Assembly (NCBI GenBank): GCA_020637515.1
Contig: JACKKG010000001.1
Coordinates: 2,324,501-2,388,500 of the forward strand
Length of the DNA stretch: 64,000 nt
Reading direction: 5' to 3'
Source: Rhodobacter sp.
GTDB taxonomy: Bacteria > Pseudomonadota > Alphaproteobacteria > Rhodobacterales > Rhodobacteraceae
A model generated the notes under the pieces. That model saw only the letters and a list, made by a program, of their open reading frames with translations. It made no database searches and was not told the origin of the DNA. The translations under genes were made by a program, and so were the position numbers. Below, piece by piece: positions 8,512 to 16,683 of the stretch (positions are counted from its first letter, which is position 1; each line of letters opens with the position of its first letter).

Positions 8512-9591
8512 TCAGGCTTTTTTCTTTGCACCCAACGGGTTGTTCAGGGTGTTGACGATCCCCATCATGCCCGTCGCATAGGCGTTGGCGGCCGGGGCCT
8601 TCTTTTTCTGCGACCAGATCGTTTCCGGGCGCGATTGCAGCGCCAGCAGGTTCTGGCCGTCCGGCAGATCGGCATCGATCGCCCATTCGACATCCTGCGG
8701 GCAGCCGTTCTGCCGTTCCAGCCGCTTGGCCAGTTGCGCCACCGCGATCACCTGCGCATCGGTCAGGCAGGGGCTGGTGCGGCGCGCCGCCTCGACTTCG
8801 CGCTCGACGGTCTCGCCGCGTTCGGCGTCGCCCACCAGTTCGACATGCTTGTCGCTGATCTTGCGGTCGATGATCTCCATCAGCACCTTTTCGACGCTGA
8901 AGTTGTCGGGCGTGACGACGCCGGATACGACCATCTCGCCCAGTCCCCAACTGGCGTCGATGACGATCCGCGTGCGGTCGCCCGTGCCCGGGTCCAGCGT
9001 CATCGCGACCCCGGCGGCGCGGGCGTTGACCATCTTCTGCACGCCGACGCTCATGTTCACCTCGGCATGGGGGATCTTGTTCTTCTCGCGGTAGGCGACG
9101 GCGCGGGTTGCGAACAGCGACGCCCAGCAGTCGCGGACCTTTTCCACCACGGCGTCGGGGCCCTTGACCCAGAGATAGGTGTCCTGCTGCCCCGCGAACG
9201 AGGCGTCCGGCAGATCCTCGGCCGTGGCGGACGACCGCACCGCGACGGGCGTGTCCTCGCCCATGCTGGCATAGGCGGTGCGGATCGCGGCTTCCACGGC
9301 CTCGGGCATGCGGTGGCTGCGCATCCGGATGCGGATCGCCTGCGCGGCCCGGTCGAGACTGTCGAGATCCTCGACATCGACCCGGTCCAGGTGGCGCGCG
9401 ATCTCGGCCCTGAGATTGGTCCCGTCCAGCATCGCCAGATAGCCGTCGGTGGTCACCGCAAAGCCCGGTGGCACCGCGACGCCCGCCTGCGTCATTTCGC
9501 CGAGCGAGGCGCATTTGCCACCGACCCGCGCCAGGTCGCCCTTGCCGATATCGGTGAAGGCGAGGGTAAACACTCCGTCGGTCTGGATCAT
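8512..9591 (-). CDS. ATP-binding (PPDK_N/ATP-grasp) subunit of a PEP-synthase-like phosphotransferase
   Basis: A 359-aa protein matching only the N-terminal nucleotide-binding part of PEP synthase/PPDK. GGKCASLGEM lies near residue 24 and VRSSATAEDLPDASFAGQQ near 118. A DPGTGDRT segment is mid-protein, and the Mg-ATP end-motif (DVEWAID...LQSRPET) falls near 300-335. It lacks a swivelling His domain, which is encoded by the next gene (6665-8476). The split matches phenylphosphate synthase subunits B and A. The expected reaction is ATP -> AMP + Pi with phosphorylation of the partner His. The start overlaps the P450 stop as ATGA, showing tight coupling. The Lys-rich C-terminus (GAKKKA) is unusual. 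Confidence 0.82.
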   Translation of the reverse strand: MIQTDGVFTLAFTDIGKGDLARVGGKCASLGEMTQAGVAVPPGFAVTTDGYLAMLDGTNLRAEIARHLDRVDVEDLDSLDRAAQAIRIRMRSHRMPEAVEAAIRTAYASMGEDTPVAVRSSATAEDLPDASFAGQQDTYLWVKGPDAVVEKVRDCWASLFATRAVAYREKNKIPHAEVNMSVGVQKMVNARAAGVAMTLDPGTGDRTRIVIDASWGLGEMVVSGVVTPDNFSVEKVLMEIIDRKISDKHVELVGDAERGETVEREVEAARRTSPCLTDAQVIAVAQLAKRLERQNGCPQDVEWAIDADLPDGQNLLALQSRPETIWSQKKKAPAANAYATGMMGIVNTLNNPLGAKKKA

Positions 9592-10838
9592 GCGCCGGCA
9601 CCCGTTTGCACCATGACCGAGGTCGGAACCCGGAAGGTGATGTTGCGGTGATAGGTCGGGCGGAAACCCGGGGCGAGGGTCAGGTCGGGGAACCGTTCGG
9701 CCAGTTGCCGCAACAGGATCGCGGCCTCCATCTTGGCCAGCTGGAAGCCAAGGCAATAGTGGATGCCGTAGCCGAAGCTGAGATGCGTGCGCGCGTTGTC
9801 GCGCAGGATGTCCAGCGTGTCGCCCTTGGGGAACTGGGCGTCGTCGCGGTTGGCCGATCCGGTGATCATCAGCACGTCGGCGCCGGCGGGCAGGGTGACG
9901 CCGCCGACCACGGTCTCGGTGCGGGCCTTGCGCCGCCAACCCACGACCGAGGGCATGAACCGCAGCATTTCCTCGACCGCGTTGGGGATCTTGCCGGGGT
10001 CGGCCTTGATCGCCTCCCAGGCGTCGCGGTTGTCCATCATCGCCAACACATAGTTGCCCATGAAGGTCGAGGTCGTCTCATGCCCGGCGAACAGCGTGGA
10101 ATAGAGGACGCCGGCGATTTCCTCGTCGGTGATCTCGGCGCCTTCCGATTGCAGCCGCAACAGGTCCGAGGGGAAATCGTCGCCCGGTTCGGCGCGGCGC
10201 ATGTCCAACAGGTCGTGGATGTATTTCCAATAGGCGACCATGTCATGCGCGACCGGGATCTGTTCGGCGTCGGACAGGTCGGACCAGGTCATCCGGCCCC
10301 GGCTCATGCCGTATTGCTTGATCTTGGGCACGTCGGCGTCGGGAATGCCCATCAGCGTGAACAGCACATGCGCCGGCACGGGGTAGGCGACGATTTCCCA
10401 GAAATTGACAGGGCCGCCGTCCTTGCCCGCCGCCTCGAGCCGGTCCAGATGGGCGGTCACGATCTGTTCGATCCGCGGTTCGATCGATTTGAAGCGGCGC
10501 GGACCAAAGCAGGACTGCGCGATCTTGCGGATCCGCGTGTGATCGGGGGGAACGCGGGCGGTCAGGCCGGAATAGGCGGTGAAGCCCCCCTCGGTCAGGA
10601 TCCGGCGGCCTTCCTCGCACATCGGGCGCATCGGCTTTTGCGCGTTTTCCGAGCTGAAGGTCTTCCAGTCATCGAAGATCGCCTTGATGTCGTCATAGCG
10701 CGACACGACCCAGTAGCCGGTCGGTTCGTGAAAGAAGATCGGCTCTTGCGCGCGGAACTCGGCCCAGCGGGCCTGAGGCGTGTTCAGATCGAACGGGTCA
10801 TACCCGTCCGACGGCATGACGCCGGCGGTGGCTTGCAT
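9588..10838 (-). CDS. Cytochrome P450 (class I, soluble)
   Basis: A 416-aa soluble bacterial P450 that inserts oxygen into an unknown substrate using electrons from a ferredoxin. The I-helix oxygen-binding motif is AGHETTST (about residue 262). ExxR is in VEEMLRF, and the haem loop is FGYGIHYCLGF with C362 as thiolate ligand. Length and lack of a membrane anchor fit class I bacterial P450s (camphor, terpineol or linalool type). The start at ATG 10838 is fixed by GGGAGGAT about 8 nt upstream. It is the first catabolic gene after the regulator and overlaps the ATP-grasp subunit gene. The [2Fe-2S] ferredoxin at 2824-3144 is the likely donor. Confidence 0.9.
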   Translation of the reverse strand: MQATAGVMPSDGYDPFDLNTPQARWAEFRAQEPIFFHEPTGYWVVSRYDDIKAIFDDWKTFSSENAQKPMRPMCEEGRRILTEGGFTAYSGLTARVPPDHTRIRKIAQSCFGPRRFKSIEPRIEQIVTAHLDRLEAAGKDGGPVNFWEIVAYPVPAHVLFTLMGIPDADVPKIKQYGMSRGRMTWSDLSDAEQIPVAHDMVAYWKYIHDLLDMRRAEPGDDFPSDLLRLQSEGAEITDEEIAGVLYSTLFAGHETTSTFMGNYVLAMMDNRDAWEAIKADPGKIPNAVEEMLRFMPSVVGWRRKARTETVVGGVTLPAGADVLMITGSANRDDAQFPKGDTLDILRDNARTHLSFGYGIHYCLGFQLAKMEAAILLRQLAERFPDLTLAPGFRPTYHRNITFRVPTSVMVQTGAGA

Positions 10839-10900
10839 TTCGATATCCTCCCATTCTCGCGGGTCGTGGCGCCATCGAGGCGGCGACGCGAGCATGAGAA

Positions 10901-12400
10901 TCAGCGTAGGACCAGTTCTTTGGTTTTTCGTTGGCTCGGGGACAGGCGATCGAGCGAGCGGCACAGTTCGTCATAAACCGACCGGATTTCAACGCCTTCC
11001 TTGCTTTCGCCCAGTTCCGACAGGGCGGTGCGATACTGCCGATATTGGCGATGCATGGCGTCGGTGCGGCCCATGGCGTGAAAGACGCGCATCGCCTCGG
11101 CATTGGCGGCCTCGCTGGTGGGGTCGATGGCCACGGCGCGCAGGGCCCATTTCAGCGCCTCGCCGTGGCGCCGATAGCGGCGCAGCAGCTTGGACAGGTC
11201 GAAATGCAGCCGCATCGCCATTTCGCGCAGCCAGGTGCGGCGGGGCATGATCCAGTCCTCGGTCTCGGTCGCCAGGTATTCGCGCGGCAGGTCCTCGAAC
11301 AGGTCGCCGGCATAAAGCCGCTCGGCCTCGAAATAGACCGAGAGCGCCAGATCCTCCTGGCCGTGCCGCGCCAGCGACAGGCCCCTTCGGCAAAGCTGTT
11401 CAAAGGTGGTGACGTCGATCAGGCTGCCCCGGGGCACGTTCAGGCGGTAATAGTCGCCGTTCCGCAGCACCGCCTCCTGGCTGCCCAGCGCCTTGCGCAG
11501 CATGGCCACGGTGTGGTGCAGGCGGGACCGCTTGGTCTTTTCCGATCCCGAATCCTGCCACAACAATTCGCCGATCTGGTCGGCATGGGCGCCTTTCTCG
11601 CCGGCGTTCAGCAGATAGGCAAACAGGGTTCTGGTTTTCTTGGGGGCGCCGCCTTCGGTGCGCCAGTCCACCTCGTGGTGGCCCTCGACATGAACGCGCA
11701 ACCGGCCCAGACAGTGAATTTGCCAGCGTGCATGGGTTCCCGCCGCGCCCAGGGGCGCGCGATCCTGATCCAGCCAGTGCGGCGAGGCGCCGCGCGCCGC
11801 GGCCTTGTCGAAGGTGCGGAAAAAGGTCTGGCCGGCGAAATCGGGCACGACGCGACCCAGCATGAAGCCCAACTGCTCGTCCAGGGTCGAGGCCGTCAGC
11901 AGTTCGCGCGGCATCCAGTAGGGGTTTTCATAAAGCCCCGAGGGGGCGATGAACTGTTGGTGGGCCCTGAGCGCGGCCTGAAGCTGTTCCTCGATCAAGC
12001 GATCCTGATTGTAGATTGACACCACCGGAAGGCCGATCTCGACCGAGACCTGCTCGGCCACCATGCCCCAGGTCTCGATCGCGGCGACGCCCATCATCGC
12101 GGTCAGGCCCCAGGACATGTCGATCAGGATCGCGTCCAGCCCCGCCAGGGTCGAAATCTGCGCCCGCGCGCGCTGAAACGCTTCGGCCGGTTCGACCGGC
12201 AGGGCCTCGAGGCCCAGCGTTGCAAAGCGGCAGCGCCGGTCGGGCGGGACCTGCGGCAGCAGCCTGTCGTCGTCGGTAATCAGGAAGGGCGCGTCCAGAT
12301 AGGCCGCGAGCGAGCCGGTCAGAAAATCGGTGTCGGTATAGTGGCAGAACAGCGCCGCGTTGATCTCGTGCGGGGCAAACGAATCAGGTGAATCGGTCAT
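10901..12400 (-). CDS. MEDS sensory domain fused to a SARP/BTAD-type transcriptional regulator
   Basis: A 499-aa regulator. Residues ~10-175 look like a MEDS (DcmR-type) sensory domain: a CHYTDTDFL start, an IDMSWGL core, and a characteristic end with YNQDRLIEEQL, AHQQFI and ENPYWMP. Residues ~228-330 form an OmpR-like winged helix of SARP type (LGRLRVHVEG, KTRTLFAYLLN, LHHTVAMLRKAL, DYYRLNVP). The rest is a TPR-like bacterial transcriptional activator domain. The stop is 62 bp upstream of the P450 start on the same strand, so it may be co-transcribed with, and control, that operon and the divergent GMC/ABC unit. ATG 12400 is chosen; the frame continues upstream with other possible starts. 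Confidence 0.75.
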   Translation of the reverse strand: MTDSPDSFAPHEINAALFCHYTDTDFLTGSLAAYLDAPFLITDDDRLLPQVPPDRRCRFATLGLEALPVEPAEAFQRARAQISTLAGLDAILIDMSWGLTAMMGVAAIETWGMVAEQVSVEIGLPVVSIYNQDRLIEEQLQAALRAHQQFIAPSGLYENPYWMPRELLTASTLDEQLGFMLGRVVPDFAGQTFFRTFDKAAARGASPHWLDQDRAPLGAAGTHARWQIHCLGRLRVHVEGHHEVDWRTEGGAPKKTRTLFAYLLNAGEKGAHADQIGELLWQDSGSEKTKRSRLHHTVAMLRKALGSQEAVLRNGDYYRLNVPRGSLIDVTTFEQLCRRGLSLARHGQEDLALSVYFEAERLYAGDLFEDLPREYLATETEDWIMPRRTWLREMAMRLHFDLSKLLRRYRRHGEALKWALRAVAIDPTSEAANAEAMRVFHAMGRTDAMHRQYRQYRTALSELGESKEGVEIRSVYDELCRSLDRLSPSQRKTKELVLR

Positions 12401-12623
12401 GGCTTTTCGGAAACCCCAGTGTTTGCGGGATATTACTTGATTTGTGCAGCGATGCCAAAGGGAAACCAAAGTTACCCGGCCTAGCGTTGCCAGGACGCCC
12501 GATCCGGCGCGGGCGAGGGGGGATCCGGACGCCAGCGTGGCGCCTGTCCGCAATGGCGGCGGGACGCCCGGGGCCCGGAACGGACGCGCCGGCCAAAGGC
12601 GCTGAGGGAGGCACGACACACCC
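12401..12623. promoter_or_regulatory. Divergent promoter region between the regulator and the GMC/ABC operon
   Basis: A 223-bp intergenic region. It contains a direct repeat of the form GGAAACCnnAGT at 12409-12420 (GGAAACCCCAGT) and 12461-12472 (GGAAACCAAAGT), identical at 10 of 12 positions with starts 52 bp apart, about five helical turns. SARP regulators bind direct repeats, so these are candidate operator half-sites for the adjacent regulator. No promoter could be assigned with confidence. Confidence 0.4.
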
Positions 12624-14270
12624 ATGGGTGCAACGGGGGACTACGATTACGTCATTGTCGGCGCGGGATCGTCGGGGGCGGTGCTGGCGCATCGGCTGAG
12701 CGCCGATTCCGACCGCCGTGTCTGCCTGATCGAGTCCGGCCCGACCGATCGCTCGCCCCTGATCCGGGTGCCCCTGGGGGTGATGGTGCTGGCCAAGGAC
12801 AGGCGCCACAACTGGCTTTATACCTCGGCGCCGCAGGCGGGCCTGAACGGGCGCACCGTGTCGATCCCGCGCGGCAAGGTGCTGGGGGGATCGTCGGCGA
12901 TCAACGGCATGATCTATATCCGCGGCCATCGCGCGGATTACGACGGCTGGGCCGAACTCGGCTGCACGGGGTGGGATTACGAGTCGATCCTGCCCTATTT
13001 CCGCCGCTCCGAGGCGAACGCGGACCCGGCCCGTTCCGACACCTGGCACGGGCGCGAGGGGCCGCTGTGGGTGTCGAACCTGCAAGATGCTTCGCCCGTC
13101 GATCGCGACTTCATGGCGGCGGCGGGCGAATTGCAGGTCCGTGAATGCGCCGATTTCAACGCGGCCGAGCCCGAGGGCGTCGGCATCTACCAGGTGACGC
13201 AAAAGGACGGCAAGCGGCATTCCACGGCCGAGGCCTTCCTGAACCCGATCCGCGGGCGCCGCAATCTGGACATCGTGACCGGCGCCGACGTCGAAAGCAT
13301 CGAACTGCACGAGGGCCGCGCGGTGGCGGTTCGGGCCCGGCGCGCGGACGGCAGCGCGTTTCGGGTTGCCTGCACCGGCGAGATCGTGCTGTCGGCGGGC
13401 GCCATCGGGTCGCCCGACCTGTTGCTGCGCTCAGGCATCGGCCCGGCGGCCGAGATCGCCGCCTGGGGCGGCGTCCCGCGCGTGGACCTGCCCGGCGTCG
13501 GGCGCAACCTGCAAGACCATGTGGACTGCATGGTGATCTGCCGTTCGCGCTCGCGCCGGCCTTACGGGATTTCGCTGCCGGCGCTGCCGCGCCGTGCGCT
13601 GGACCTGCTGAACTGGGTGACGCGCCATCGCGGCATGTTGTCGTCCAACATGGTCGAGGCGGGCGGGTTCGTTCGTTCCAGCCCTGCCGAGGACCGCCCG
13701 GACATCCAGTTTCACATCATTCCGGGGCTGAAAAGCCATCGCGGGCGGATGGTGGAATGGGGGCACGGCGTGTCGCTGCACACCTGCGTCCTGCGCCCGG
13801 AAAGCCGGGGCTCGGTGACGCGCAATGCACCGACCGGGCGCCCGGTGGTCGATCTGGGCCTGTTGCGCGACGACGCCGACCTGGATCGCCTGGCGCGCGG
13901 CGTCGCCCTGGCACGCGAGATCCTGCGCCAGGGCCCGATGGCGCGGCACGGCCTGACCGAGGTTGTCCCCGGCGCGGCGGTGACCACCGAGGCGGAGCTG
14001 CGCGACTACATCCGCGCCCAGGCCCGCACCGTCTATCACCCCGTCGGCACCTGCGCGATGGGGGTCGGCCCCGACGCCGTGGTGGACCCCGAGCTGCGGG
14101 TCCGGGGCGTCGCGGGGCTGCGGGTGGTCGATGCGTCGATCATGCCGCGCATCGTCTCGGGCAACACGAACGCGCCGGCGATCATGATCGCGGAAAAGGC
14201 CTCGGACATGATCCGCGCCGCCCGCCGCGAGGGCAGGGCGCGCGCGCCTGCGGTCGCGGCGGCGCATTAG
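12624..14270 (+). CDS. GMC-family FAD-dependent alcohol dehydrogenase/oxidase (choline dehydrogenase-like)
   Basis: A 548-aa GMC oxidoreductase oxidising a primary or secondary alcohol. The FAD-binding Rossmann motif YVIVGAGSSG is at residues 9-18, and the GMC signature GGSSAINGMIYIRG near 90. The active-site pair is H472 (YHPVGTCAMG) and N516 in SGNTNAPA, 44 residues apart as in choline oxidase. There is no signal peptide, so it is cytoplasmic. It is the first gene of the rightward unit divergent from the MEDS-SARP regulator and is followed by a Liv-type importer. The importer probably brings in the substrate or a precursor. Choline itself is not supported, because no other betaine-pathway gene is nearby. 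Confidence 0.85.
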   Translation: MGATGDYDYVIVGAGSSGAVLAHRLSADSDRRVCLIESGPTDRSPLIRVPLGVMVLAKDRRHNWLYTSAPQAGLNGRTVSIPRGKVLGGSSAINGMIYIRGHRADYDGWAELGCTGWDYESILPYFRRSEANADPARSDTWHGREGPLWVSNLQDASPVDRDFMAAAGELQVRECADFNAAEPEGVGIYQVTQKDGKRHSTAEAFLNPIRGRRNLDIVTGADVESIELHEGRAVAVRARRADGSAFRVACTGEIVLSAGAIGSPDLLLRSGIGPAAEIAAWGGVPRVDLPGVGRNLQDHVDCMVICRSRSRRPYGISLPALPRRALDLLNWVTRHRGMLSSNMVEAGGFVRSSPAEDRPDIQFHIIPGLKSHRGRMVEWGHGVSLHTCVLRPESRGSVTRNAPTGRPVVDLGLLRDDADLDRLARGVALAREILRQGPMARHGLTEVVPGAAVTTEAELRDYIRAQARTVYHPVGTCAMGVGPDAVVDPELRVRGVAGLRVVDASIMPRIVSGNTNAPAIMIAEKASDMIRAARREGRARAPAVAAAH

Positions 14271-14412
14271 GCTGGTGCGGCGGCGCACCGGCACAATGGC
14301 TTTACCCCGTGGCGGCATCGCGCCGGGGTCAAGAAACGGCGGCAGGGAATGGGAGGCCCCGCCGCTATCGCAAGCAACCGTCCCGAAGCACGTCCCACAG
14401 AGGAGGAGAGAC

Positions 14413-15666
14413 ATGCGATACGGAAAGACCCTGAGGATGGCCGCGGCCGTCCTGTTGGCGTCGCTGGGCACCCAGGCCATGGCCGACGTGTCCTGCGGCC
14501 TGAACAACGGCCAGGCCGCGACCGGCGCGCCGATCATCGTCGGCGGCATCTACGGCGACGCGGCCCCCGGCGACTGGTCGTCCTCGACCGATTCGGCGGC
14601 GGCCTATTTCCGCTGCGTGAACGCCAATGGCGGGATCAACGGCCGCCCGATCGACTACCGTGTGGAAAACGACCAGTGGAACCCCGAGGCCGCCGCCCAG
14701 GCCGCCGCGCTGCTGGTGAACGACACGCCCACCGTGGCGATGGTCGGCAACGGCTCGTTCATCGAGATGGCGGTCAACGCCAACACCTATGAGCAGGCGG
14801 GCATCATGGTCATGGCCTCGGCCTGCGCCATTTCGGAATGCTTCGAGACCCCGAACATCGTGTCCACGAACCAGGGCCCGCTGCCGTCCAACCTGGGCGC
14901 GGCGCAATACGCGCAAGAGGAGCTGGGTGCCCAGCACATCGCCTGCATCGGGCTGAACATCCCCGACAACGGCGTCTGGTCGTGCCAGGCGGTGCAGGAC
15001 TTCATGCGCTCGCGCGGCGGCGATGCGACCGCGGTGCTCATCAACCCGGGCGCGCCGGACGTGAACTCGGCCCTGCTCGAGGCGATGGCTTCGGGCGCGG
15101 ACACGATCCTCATCAACCAGCCCGCGGGCATCGCGCTGGCGATCCTTTCCGCGGCCGAGGAGCAGGACCTGCGCGACCAATACAACTGGATCGCCCCGAC
15201 CCCGCTTTATGACCTGTCGGTCCCGGCGGCGGTGGGCGAATACTGGTGGGGCCACATCTATGTCAACGCCGAACTGGCGCCGTTGCAGGTGAACGGCCCC
15301 GACGCGCAGAACTGGGCCGCGGTGCTGGATCAATACGGCCGCGCTGACGATCCGCGCGACACCTTCGGGCAGGCGGGCTATCTGTCGGCGCGCTTCTTCG
15401 TGCAGGCGATGTTGCAGATGGACCCGGCGCAACTGGACGACCGCGCGGCGGTGGGTGCGGCGATCCGGGGGATCTCGGGGTATACGTCGGACCTGATGTG
15501 CGGGCCCTACTATGTGGGCGACGCCGATTTCCACATGCCCAACCATGCCGGCTACATGGTGAAGATCGTCGAGGGCGGTTTCGAGATCGTGCGCGACTGC
15601 TACGAATACGACAGCCCCTATTTCGCGCCGCATATCGCGCTGGAAACCGCGCTCGGCCTGCGCTGA
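14413..15666 (+). CDS. ABC transporter substrate-binding protein, branched-chain amino acid (Liv) type
   Basis: A 417-aa periplasmic binding protein with a Sec signal peptide (MRYGKTLRMAAAVLLASLGTQAMA, cleavage near residue 24-25). It has the type I fold typical of LivJ/LivK-like proteins (IIVGGIYGD, CVNANGGINGRPI). Homologues bind amino acids but also aromatic acids, urea or terpenoid-like compounds, so the ligand is open. The start is set by AGGAGGAGA just upstream of ATG 14413. A terminator-like hairpin follows the gene before the permease, which should favour excess binding protein over membrane components. Confidence 0.85.
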   Translation: MRYGKTLRMAAAVLLASLGTQAMADVSCGLNNGQAATGAPIIVGGIYGDAAPGDWSSSTDSAAAYFRCVNANGGINGRPIDYRVENDQWNPEAAAQAAALLVNDTPTVAMVGNGSFIEMAVNANTYEQAGIMVMASACAISECFETPNIVSTNQGPLPSNLGAAQYAQEELGAQHIACIGLNIPDNGVWSCQAVQDFMRSRGGDATAVLINPGAPDVNSALLEAMASGADTILINQPAGIALAILSAAEEQDLRDQYNWIAPTPLYDLSVPAAVGEYWWGHIYVNAELAPLQVNGPDAQNWAAVLDQYGRADDPRDTFGQAGYLSARFFVQAMLQMDPAQLDDRAAVGAAIRGISGYTSDLMCGPYYVGDADFHMPNHAGYMVKIVEGGFEIVRDCYEYDSPYFAPHIALETALGLR

Positions 15667-15675
15667 GCGTCTCGT

Positions 15676-15710
15676 CCCGCCGCCCGGACCGGCGGCGGGG
15701 TTTCTTTCTG
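15676..15710 (+). terminator. Intrinsic terminator/attenuator between binding protein and permease genes
   Basis: A perfect 9-bp GC stem, CCCGCCGCC / GGCGGCGGG, with a 6-nt loop (CGGACC), followed by G and TTTCTTTCT. Because the downstream permease and ATPase genes have no separate visible promoter, it probably acts as a partial terminator. Confidence 0.7.
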
Positions 15711-15725
15711 TCGAGCGGGGACACC

Positions 15726-16682
15726 ATGGCGCTTGCACGCTACAAGAACTGGCTGCTCTGGGCCGTGCTGATGGCGGTCGTCATCGGGTGGTTCGGATGG
15801 GGCGGGCGACCGCAGATGGTCGGCCTGTTCGTGGCCTCGGGGCTGGCCGTCGGCTCGCTCTATGCGCTGGGGGGCATCGGCATCGTCGTGCTCTATCGCG
15901 CCACAGGGGTTCTGAATTTCGCCGGCGGCGCGGCGGGCGCCGCCGGCGCCATGACCGCCTGGCAACTGAGCGAATGGGGCCTGTGGGACCCGATCGGCTG
16001 GCTGGCGTGCCTGGCCGTCGCGCTGGCGATCACGCTGGTCTACGGCCGCCTCATCGCGCCGCGCCTTGCGTGGCGCGAAACGGTGGTCAAGGCGGTGGCG
16101 ACGCTGGGGTTCGCGCTGATCGTGCTGGGCCTGGTCAGCTTTCTGTGGATCGACGATCCCCGCGCGATCACCCTGCCCACCGACGGCATCGGCGTGCGCA
16201 TCCTGGGGATGCGGATCACCGCGACGCGGCTGATCGTCTTCGCCGCCTCGATCCTGATCGTTTTCGGCATCTGGCTGTTCCTGGCGCGCACCCGCGTCGG
16301 CCTGCAGATGCGCGCGCTTGCCAACGACCGCGACCTGGCCGCGCTGATGGGCATTCCGATCCTGCGGGTGGAGACCATCGCCTGGGGGATCTCGGGTGTG
16401 CTGGCGGGCTTTACCGGGCTGATGTTCGCCGACCTGATCCGGCTGGAGCCGACGGTCATCACCTTCATGGTGATCCCCTCGATCGCCGCGGCGATCTGTG
16501 GCCGGCTGGAGAACCTGACCGTGGTGCTGCTGGGCGGTCTGTCGATGGGCGTGATCGAGAACATGCTCACCCTGTCGCCCGTGCTGCGCGGCGTGCGCCC
16601 GATCGCGCCCTTCGTCATCGCCGCGCTGGTGCTGCTCTATTACCAACGCGGCCAGCGGCTGACCTTTGGCGGGAGGGACTGA
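15726..16682 (+). CDS. Branched-chain amino acid-type ABC transporter permease (LivH-like)
   Basis: A 318-aa polytopic inner-membrane protein of the LivH family, about eight hydrophobic segments. It has the family region GSLYALGGIGIVVLYRATGVLNFA near residues 38-62 and a conserved cytoplasmic loop, RTRVGLQMRALANDRDLAALMGI. It pairs with the LivM-like permease that starts one base after its stop codon. The start is ATG 15726, 60 bp after the binding protein stop and beyond the terminator-like hairpin. The substrate is set by the binding protein and is unknown. Confidence 0.87.
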   Translation: MALARYKNWLLWAVLMAVVIGWFGWGGRPQMVGLFVASGLAVGSLYALGGIGIVVLYRATGVLNFAGGAAGAAGAMTAWQLSEWGLWDPIGWLACLAVALAITLVYGRLIAPRLAWRETVVKAVATLGFALIVLGLVSFLWIDDPRAITLPTDGIGVRILGMRITATRLIVFAASILIVFGIWLFLARTRVGLQMRALANDRDLAALMGIPILRVETIAWGISGVLAGFTGLMFADLIRLEPTVITFMVIPSIAAAICGRLENLTVVLLGGLSMGVIENMLTLSPVLRGVRPIAPFVIAALVLLYYQRGQRLTFGGRD

Positions 16683-16683
16683 G

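Noticed and set aside
6665..9601. Apparent 978-codon frame suggesting a fused dikinase
   Set aside because: Upstream of 8476 the frame crosses the ATP-grasp gene in the wrong frame. A ribosome site at ATG 8476 and family similarity show two separate genes.
12624..14270. Choline dehydrogenase (betA)
   Set aside because: The protein is a general GMC enzyme; no betaine aldehyde dehydrogenase, BetI or choline transporter is adjacent, so the specific name was withheld.
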